Shown: positions 7,470 through 12,146 of the stretch, one piece after another
How positions within the stretch are numbered: position 1 is the first letter of the stretch
Layout: every line of letters starts with the position of its first letter
NCBI GenBank assembly: GCA_025201865.1
Contig: MU602721.1
Coordinates: forward strand, 1-12,146
DNA length: 12,146 nt
Direction of reading: 5' to 3'
DNA from: Ramicandelaber brevisporus
Lineage: Eukaryota > Kickxellomycota > Ramicandelaberales > Ramicandelaberaceae
Position numbers and translations under genes: made by a program
Notes under the pieces: model-generated
The model's input: only the letters and a program-made list of their open reading frames with translations
Database searches by the model: none
Told to the model about the DNA's origin: nothing

Positions 7470-7481
7470 CTTTAATTAAAG
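7470..7481. terminator. Palindromic AT-rich element between convergent genes
   Basis: CTTTAATTAAAG is a perfect 12-bp palindrome in the 145-bp gap between the stops of two convergent genes. It therefore reads the same on both strands and, with nearby AATTAAAGG and GAATTGAG, could supply a shared AU-rich 3'-end signal. No canonical AATAAA is present for either gene. The function is inferred. Confidence 0.35.
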
Positions 7482-7503
7482 AATTGAGTTAAATTGAATT
7501 AAG

Positions 7504-9405
7504 TCAAGAGGTTTTCTTGGCTGACGATGAGGATGGAACATGTCCATTGGCAGAGCCGCGCTCGGCCAACAGAGTAGGTGAAATCTGTCTGCGAGATACA
7601 TCGCTTGTGACATCTTCTGCACCGCTATCGGCTGCACCATAGCTTCTTTCGGTGGAGACGGCCGGCCGAATGTTGAGAGCGTCATAGGATGGAACTCGCT
7701 CAACCATTAGAACAGTTTCCAAAGCAGTACTCTTGCCCTCTCCACCTTCATTTTCAGGAGTATGAGCTGGCTGCGACGAGGAAATATGCTTAGCAGGAGG
7801 TGTGCTGCTCGAAGCCGGGAGTGAGTACATTGCAGTGCCGATGATGACCATGAAGCAGCCATACGACATTTCAGCCGTGAATGGATTGCTAAACAATATG
7901 ATAGACAGAACCAGGCTGACCAATTTACGCACATTCAAAACCAAGTTGAGAGTTAACGATGTTGCCACACCAGTCATGCGATGGACACCGGCAATGCAAA
8001 AGTACTGCGTTACCATGTTCCAAAAACAATAGACCCACAGGCTGGGAACCATAACTGGCGGAATCAATCTATACTGCATCATTGCGTCCACATTATTGTT
8101 ATCAATTGCATCACTGCCTGCCAATGTATCCTGCTGGCCCAGTAGCTGGCCCACAATGGGGATGGTTCCAATAAAATCAATTGGCGCCGAGTCATTAAAT
8201 TCATGGATACTCTTCACAATGTCAGAGTAAAACATCAAAAAGAAGGGAAGCGCGTAAAAGTGGGAATAGAACAAACCCTCTCGCCATTGGTTTCCATAGC
8301 GACGATATGTAAATTCTTGGAACAATCCAAGCAGTGCTGAAAACACCAGTGCAATTGTCAAAATCGCAATGCCCGTAACCCATTCTACGGATACTCCATA
8401 TCTGGCCAAGAATGATTCACTCACATTGGACGCGGCTCCAATGGCATCAGCAATGTTGGCATCGCCTCCGCCCAATTTGGGATTGCTCAGAGTTTGCGCG
8501 GCGTCATCATTGTCGTGGGCATGGCTTGCGCGATTGACACCGGATGCACCAAACGTGGCCAGGACCACACCCAATGTGACGAAAATTACTGCAAAAATCT
8601 GGCGCTGAGAATAGCGTTTACTAACAATCAGCCAGCCCATAATCATATTGACAATTAATCCTCCGGATCTAAATATAATGTGAAGCGGAACTGAAATTTC
8701 AAACCCAAGTGCCCAGTTGTTCAAAACAGATACCACAAAGAATAAGAACACCATGACCATCCACCGGTATGCTGGAATCTTGCGGGCCTTCAATCGCGGA
8801 ATCCAGCGTGGCAAAATACCAACAATTAATTGTTCAACCCAGTCGCCAATTCCATCCAGCGTCTTTTCGAGCTTTGCAATAAATGGATTCGAAGGTCCAT
8901 TGTTTGACTGTGTGCTGGCTGAAGAGTCTTTATCAGAATAGCGTTTATTTGCCTGTTGTTTAATTCGATGATATTCTGCACGGGTAGGCACCTCAACATG
9001 TCGAAAGAGTCCATCAATGGCTACAAACACAAACTGTGCCAATGTGAACAAATGGCCGCTCTTGGGTGCATTGCGCACAAGCAGTTCCAGTGTAAATACA
9101 TTGCTGCAACATCCGCCAAAGATGAGGGTGTATATAACAACCCATTGCCATGCGCCGAGGCTGAATAAGGCAGAGACCAAGTCGCGAGCACGGCGCAGCC
9201 CTCCTCCTCCTCCGCCCGCTGCGTTTGTCAAAGCAGCGGCTGTTGCCGGAGCCGTTGCTGCAATAGGAGGGATGTTAGCTGCGAGGTCATCTCGACGAGT
9301 AGCTGGTGTTGTTGTTGCTGCTGCTCCAGTTGCTGCCGTAGCAGTGCCTGATCGAGCTGTCAGAGAAGCTGAACCGTCACGATGTACCTGACTAGCTACA
9401 GCCAT
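7504..9405 (-). CDS. UDP-sugar transporter, SLC35B4/YEA4 type (UAA family)
   Basis: Predicted 633-residue multi-pass membrane protein of the drug/metabolite transporter superfamily. SLC35B4 and fungal Yea4 move UDP-GlcNAc (and UDP-xylose in animals) into ER/Golgi, supplying chitin or glycan synthesis (family knowledge). Recognisable blocks: FGGCCSNVFTLELLV (96-110), NNWALGFEISVPLHIIFRSG (229-248), MGWLIVSKRYS (256-266), EGLFYSHFYALP (376-387) and LTLNLVLNVRKLVSLVLSI (484-502), the last being the UAA-family end motif. About ten hydrophobic segments lie between 86 and 528. The protein is nearly twice the usual 330-350 residues: an Ala/Thr/Gly N-terminus (1-75), an insert of about 75 residues after the second helix (137-213), a lumenal or cytosolic loop at 289-340, another at 400-448, and a Ser-rich tail (530-633). 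It has a single exon, with ATG at 9405. Substrate is inferred from family only. Confidence 0.88.
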   Translation of the reverse strand: MAVASQVHRDGSASLTARSGTATAATGAAATTTPATRRDDLAANIPPIAATAPATAAALTNAAGGGGGGLRRARDLVSALFSLGAWQWVVIYTLIFGGCCSNVFTLELLVRNAPKSGHLFTLAQFVFVAIDGLFRHVEVPTRAEYHRIKQQANKRYSDKDSSASTQSNNGPSNPFIAKLEKTLDGIGDWVEQLIVGILPRWIPRLKARKIPAYRWMVMVFLFFVVSVLNNWALGFEISVPLHIIFRSGGLIVNMIMGWLIVSKRYSQRQIFAVIFVTLGVVLATFGASGVNRASHAHDNDDAAQTLSNPKLGGGDANIADAIGAASNVSESFLARYGVSVEWVTGIAILTIALVFSALLGLFQEFTYRRYGNQWREGLFYSHFYALPFFLMFYSDIVKSIHEFNDSAPIDFIGTIPIVGQLLGQQDTLAGSDAIDNNNVDAMMQYRLIPPVMVPSLWVYCFWNMVTQYFCIAGVHRMTGVATSLTLNLVLNVRKLVSLVLSIILFSNPFTAEMSYGCFMVIIGTAMYSLPASSSTPPAKHISSSQPAHTPENEGGEGKSTALETVLMVERVPSYDALNIRPAVSTERSYGAADSGAEDVTSDVSRRQISPTLLAERGSANGHVPSSSSAKKTS

Positions 9406-9424
9406 CTAAAGGTAAAAAAAAAAG

Positions 9425-9448
9425 CAAAAGCAAAAGCAAAAGCAAAAA
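9425..9448. repeat. CAAAAG hexanucleotide microsatellite
   Basis: Four tandem CAAAAG units, flanked by A-rich sequence, lie about 20 bp upstream of the transporter start codon, in its presumed 5' leader or promoter. Confidence 0.8.
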
Positions 9449-9530
9449 GAAAAACGGCAGATAAAAAACTACACTGATAGAGAGAGAGACACGTAGATCA
9501 GCCAGAGTTAATGCCACGCAGACATGCCTG

Positions 9531-9563
9531 CATCTAGCCAGCATCTAGCCAGCATCCAGTCAA
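9531..9563. repeat. 11-bp tandem repeat in the transporter upstream region
   Basis: Two exact copies of CATCTAGCCAG (9531-9541, 9542-9552) and a diverged third (CATCCAGTCAA, 9553-9563). Related CAGTCAAC words recur near 9605-9616. Confidence 0.75.
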
Positions 9564-9754
9564 CAGCCATGCTTGCATATATTCTCCCTCCCCCAATCAA
9601 CTGGTCAGTCAACATCCGTGCTTGCACATGCCCTCCCCCATCAATCACTCAGCCAGCCAGTCTTTCGGTCATTCATTCAGTCATTCATTCAACTGCTCGG
9701 CTTGCTACCATTCACTTAAACAATAATAAGCAACTGTTTAAAGAGTATACGCGT

Positions 9755-10523
9755 TTAAACAAACTGCTGGAGATAGGATTCCGCCACAATACGCGCTCTG
9801 GCATTCAAGCTCAGCTTCATCTCGCTAATCTCTCGATCAACTTCCTCCATAAAATGAATAATAAAGTCGACCAGCTTGTGGCGCAGCAACTGCTCTGTAT
9901 GGAAGTTCGTAACCAAGAACGAGATGTCATACCCTGGGATCGCCTTACGTCTCAATATAATAAAGTTTTCGGCACGCATCATCAAGAAACGCGTAAACTT
10001 GTGGCACAGAATGCGCTCGATATCGTCGGCCTGCTTGATGCGAATCGAGATGCGAACAGAATTGACGGATGGCTCAATGTGCACTTGTTCGTTTTCGTTG
10101 CGGGAAATCGTCAGTGGGTTCAAGAGCACTTCGCGAGAGGTCTGCGCTTCAATTTCGGGGACATTGTGCTTTTCGACCGTTTGAGACGCAAAGTTCTCGA
10201 GACAGATGGCTGCAGTCAACGTGTGCCGCACTGCTGCGAGATATGGACGTAGTGTATTCGACTGTTTATATATACATATATGTAGGTATGTACATGTATC
10301 AATGCAATTGTCATAGCACAGATAGGCGGATGAATGAGTGATAAAAAAAAATAAGAAAGAAAGTCAGTACGCGCTGTTTGTCTTCATCTCATCGATACGA
10401 TCGCTTCATCCGTCGCCTTGAGTAGTCGCCGAAACGCGACGGCACTACCGTATCCGCCTTTGTCTACACGATCGCTCGAGAGTTTCTGCTCGTTCACTCG
10501 TTTACTCGATCTCTACTCACCAT
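9755..10523 (-). CDS. ARPC4: Arp2/3 complex subunit 4 (ARPC4/Arc19), two coding exons
   Basis: Joined coding parts are 10523-10521 (ATG alone) and 10261-9755, giving 169 residues; human ARPC4 has 168. ARPC4 with ARPC2 forms the core of the Arp2/3 complex, which nucleates branched actin and serves endocytic patches in fungi (family knowledge). The match is close throughout: [10 protein letters not shown] at the start, [90 protein letters not shown] and [13 protein letters not shown] before TAA. The first exon was deduced: the reading frame runs back to TCG-AAT-ACA with no ATG, and stops being protein-like at a TATATAAACAG acceptor; upstream an ATG is followed directly by GTGAGT. The product therefore begins M-S-N-T-L-R-P, matching fungal and animal N-termini. 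Exon 2 is certain; the AUG-only exon is a strong inference. Confidence 0.92.
10262..10520 (-). other. Spliceosomal intron directly after the ARPC4 start codon
   Basis: 259-bp phase-0 intron. Donor GTGAGT (10520-10515), branch motif GTACTGACTT (10370-10361, likely branch A at 10364), a long pyrimidine tract, and acceptor AAACAG ending at 10262. There is no AG between the branch point and the acceptor although they are about 100 nt apart, which fits first-AG scanning. An inverted repeat (CCGTCGC 10410-10416 with GCGACGG 10436-10442) could form a 7-bp stem inside the intron. Confidence 0.8.
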
Positions 10524-11150
10524 CTGGCTGTTGTGTTAGAAAGTTGCTTTACAGAAGCAAAAAAAAATAGAATCGTGTGTGTGCTTGTGTGTGCTTGTGT
10601 GTGCTTGATGAACTCGAAAAAACTCTCTCTGCCTTCTCTCTCTTCAACTTTCTGGCTCTCGGCCGGAATTCGCTGCTTGACGGCATCCAAGCTTGCTGCC
10701 AAGCACCTGCCAACATCCTTGGCACAAACCCCATCGTAGTATTGTAATATCAGGATATGGCTTACTATTCATTTGACGTTCAAGGTGTCTGCCAATGACA
10801 TCACGCACGTTTGCTAGATGAGTGATATCAACACCACCGTCTTCAGTATTACCAAAATAGCATCGGTTCTATCATAGGCTTCCGTGGTCACTATCGGTGT
10901 TCCTGATCCACTTTGGCCACGCGGTATCCACATCCCACCAATACTTGGTGTTGATGTTGATATCCACACTCACTCCCATGTTGAGGTTGGGGGAGAAAAG
11001 TTGACATTAACGGAACAATGGCCTGCTTTCTATGCGTCCACTGCAGTGTAACTGTGACTCTTTGTGTTGACTGGAGGCTTGAGCCCGGTCCACTATACCC
11101 GTTCCTTTTGCTCGCGTGGTCCAACACAAGTGTAGGCGAGCGTTTGCAGC
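10524..11150. other. Unassigned interval with short coding-like pieces on both strands
   Basis: No intact gene is recognised. On the plus strand, ATG at 10608 opens 43 codons to TAG at 10739; the peptide (MNSKKLSLPSLSS... to ...AKHLPTSLAQTPS) is Ser/Leu/Lys-rich with no acidic residue, like a mitochondrial presequence. On the minus strand a frame from ATG at 10979 runs through protein-like VDINI and KYWWDVDTAWPKW, hits adjacent TGA and TAG stops (10874-10869), then stays open to 10644 with GGVDITHLANVRDVIGRHLE. This could be a decayed gene, a spliced gene I cannot parse, or chance. The interval must also hold the ARPC4 promoter. Confidence 0.3.
10576..10608. repeat. 10-bp GTGCTTGTGT tandem repeat
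   Basis: Units GTGCTTGTGT at 10581-10590 and 10591-10600, a partial third from 10601, preceded by a related GTGT run. It lies about 60 bp upstream of the ARPC4 start on the opposite side. Confidence 0.7.
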
Positions 11151-11381
11151 TGTACTTTTCTCTCTTTCTGTCACGTCCCTTTGTTTGTCTCTGTCTCTGT
11201 CTGTCTCTGTTTGTCTGTCTCTGTCACAACCAAGTACAACCTTATTAAAGCCACGCTCGCCTCCCTGTCGAAACTGTCACCTCGCGTCTTCATTACAACA
11301 CGCACACAACAACAACAACAACCGCAACACAACCTCCACTCATATCCTTACATCCCTTTTCCCTAAACCACTACAACTACA
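11151..11381 (+). promoter_or_regulatory. Pyrimidine-rich upstream region and leader of the Ala/Pro-rich gene
   Basis: A plus-strand CT/TGTCTC tract (about 11155-11227) is followed by C/A-rich sequence with CAA triplets up to the ATG. CT-rich tracts before the start are common at well-transcribed fungal genes (general knowledge). Reading frames through the tract are low-complexity and not considered coding. Confidence 0.45.
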
Positions 11382-11945
11382 ATGGACGGTGTTCGCCCCG
11401 GTGGTCGCAGCCTCAATCTCACTTCCTCCAAGCCCAAGGATACCGATACCGAGACGTCATCAGAATCCGGCTCTCGCTCCCTGCTCTCAACCATCACACA
11501 CAGCATTGATTCAGTCAAGGAAGCTCTGCACCAGCGCAACCCACATGAGAAGCCGACGGCTGCGGATGTAAAGCCTGCTGCTACTGCTACTGCTACTACT
11601 ACTGTTGCTGCTGCTGCTACCGCTGCTGCTCCCAAGACTGTGGCTCCGGAGGCTACCAAGGCCGTCGAGGCAGCCGCTGTTACTCCAGACGCCGCTGCCA
11701 CTGCCACTGCCACTGCCACTCCTGTTCCATCAGAAGCACTGGTTGAAGTCCCAACGCCAACTCCAACATCTGCGCCAGCTCCAGCTCCAGCTCCAGCTCC
11801 AGCTCCAGTATCGGCTCCAGCGCCAGCAAAGCAAGCTGCACCAAAGAAGGAGCATGGCTTGGATGCTGTCATCAACAAGGCTGAAGATGCTGTTGACAAG
11901 CTGATTGACCGTGTGAAGGATTCCGTCCACAAGGTCACTCACTAA
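11382..11945 (+). CDS. Ala/Pro/Thr-rich low-complexity protein of unknown function
   Basis: An intact 187-codon frame with ATG and TAA. I do not recognise a family. Residues 1-60 are Ser/Thr-rich and polar, with a possible helix LLSTITHSIDSVKEALH (34-50). Residues 62-155 are Ala/Thr then Pro/Ala low complexity (GCT/ACT and CCA/GCT codon repeats), ending in an APAPAPAPAPAP run (about 131-142). The C-terminus is different: LDAVINKAEDAVDKLIDRVK (160-179) is a charged amphipathic helix with a seven-residue rhythm. No signal peptide or membrane helix is seen. The layout, two helices joined by a flexible spacer, suggests a scaffold, membrane-surface or stress/LEA-like protein, but that is speculation. 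The downstream gene is convergent. The reading is supported by the abrupt change to non-repetitive sequence in frame at both ends. Confidence 0.65.
   Translation: MDGVRPGGRSLNLTSSKPKDTDTETSSESGSRSLLSTITHSIDSVKEALHQRNPHEKPTAADVKPAATATATTTVAAAATAAAPKTVAPEATKAVEAAAVTPDAAATATATATPVPSEALVEVPTPTPTSAPAPAPAPAPAPVSAPAPAKQAAPKKEHGLDAVINKAEDAVDKLIDRVKDSVHKVTH
11575..11822. repeat. GCT/ACT and CCAGCT codon-repeat tracts in the Ala/Pro-rich gene
   Basis: ACTGCT-type triplets (about 11578-11632), GCCACT hexamers (about 11697-11720) and CCAGCT hexamers (about 11776-11808) encode Ala-Thr and Ala-Pro runs. All keep the frame. They are expected to vary in length between strains. Confidence 0.7.
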
Positions 11946-12057
11946 ATTCACTCATTATACACCATCCACTAACTTTGCGCCATTCGATTATGCTTGATAC
12001 GATAGCAACCTATTATTTTAAACACAATGTTAACAACAATGAAATTCACGATGGTGT

Positions 12058-12146
12058 TTAGAGCTTTGATTTGATGGCTTTGCTCTTGGCGATTTCCTGG
12101 TCGCGCAGGATACGATGGAGGATCTTGCCAGCTGCCGATTTCGGAA
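12058..12146 (-). CDS. Acyl-CoA synthetase / 4-coumarate-CoA-ligase-like, C-terminal end (partial)
   Basis: The window cuts this gene, leaving its last 28 codons and TAA. The peptide starts PKSAAGKILHRILRD and ends KSKL. PKSxxGKILRRxLRD is the A10 motif closing ANL-family adenylating enzymes (acyl-CoA synthetases, 4CL-like and luciferase-like); its Lys in GK is the catalytic residue of the adenylation step and is present. The final SKL is the consensus type-1 peroxisomal targeting signal, so the enzyme probably activates a fatty or aryl acid to its CoA thioester inside peroxisomes. Reaction and localisation are from family knowledge; the substrate cannot be told from this piece. The gene is convergent with the Ala/Pro-rich gene, with a 112-bp gap. 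Confidence 0.85.
   Translation of the reverse strand, partial: PKSAAGKILHRILRDQEIAKSKAIKSKL

Larger units (their letters stand above)
9406..9754. promoter_or_regulatory. Upstream region of the UDP-sugar transporter and 3' flank of ARPC4
   Basis: These 349 bp lie between two minus-strand genes, so they hold the 3' end of ARPC4 and the promoter and leader of the transporter. Contents: CAAAAG x4 (about 9425-9448), an 11-bp repeat CATCTAGCCAG (9531-9552 plus a degenerate third copy to 9563), and ATTC/GTCATTC repeats (about 9667-9690). An apparent plus-strand open frame over 9524-10252 runs antisense through ARPC4 and is not a gene. Confidence 0.55.

Noticed and set aside
9524-10252. A 242-codon plus-strand open frame
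   Set aside because: It runs antisense through ARPC4, whose minus-strand protein matches a known family end to end; the rest is repeat sequence.
10990-11120. Possible tRNA because of the GAGCCCGGTCC stretch
   Set aside because: No TpsiC arm consensus, no acceptor pairing and no anticodon stem could be built.
10891-11127. A fragment resembling MutS/Msh (GYRVAKVDQ)
   Set aside because: Only nine residues resemble Msh proteins, the flanks do not, and the frame stops right after; treated as chance.
11363-11938. A 191-codon minus-strand frame with Ala/Gly runs
   Set aside because: It is the antisense reading of the Ala/Pro repeat gene; the plus strand has the non-repetitive ends and the pyrimidine-rich leader.

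Overview
The window looks like nuclear DNA of a fungus. It carries compact protein-coding genes on both strands, short intergenic gaps, and at least one spliceosomal intron (GTGAGT donor, CTGAC branch motif, AG acceptor). The gene set is purely eukaryotic: Rab-GAP, YEATS chromatin reader, complex I subunit, eIF5-mimic W2 protein, nucleotide-sugar transporter, Arp2/3 subunit and a peroxisomal acyl-CoA synthetase. A mitochondrial complex I accessory subunit of fungal type plus an eIF5-mimic protein (which, from what I know of the family, ascomycete yeasts lack) favours an early-diverging fungal lineage such as a zoopagomycete or mucoromycete relative. That placement is inference; no rRNA or species marker is present.

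Layout. 37-441 (-): the 3' end of an ABC transporter with no visible 5' part. 481-2355 (-): a TBC1D22/Gyp1-type Rab GAP, divergent from 2605-3447 (+), a YEATS4/Yaf9-type protein, across a 249-bp shared upstream region. 3665-3877 (+): the 9.5-kDa complex I subunit. 4169-4285 (-): a small ORF or terminal exon. About 4310-5700: a purine-rich stretch with no recognisable gene. 5811-7358 (+): an eIF5-mimic (BZW/5MP) protein, convergent with 7504-9405 (-), an SLC35B4/YEA4-type UDP-sugar transporter. 9755-10523 (-): ARPC4, split by an intron placed directly after the start codon. 10524-11381: mostly unassigned sequence with interrupted coding-like pieces and the leader of the next gene. 11382-11945 (+): an Ala/Pro-rich protein I do not recognise. 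12058-12146 (-): the C-terminus of an acyl-CoA synthetase ending in the peroxisomal signal SKL.

The genes do not form a pathway. They are individual housekeeping functions: membrane traffic, chromatin, respiration, translation, cell-wall sugar supply, actin and lipid activation. I see no mobile element, rRNA, tRNA, CRISPR or gene-cluster signature. I found no convincing undescribed system. The more unusual items are the orphan ABC exon with an in-frame 15-bp minisatellite, the AUG-only first coding exon of ARPC4, an identical 15-mer upstream of two genes, and the unknown ORFs at 4169-4285 and 11382-11945.
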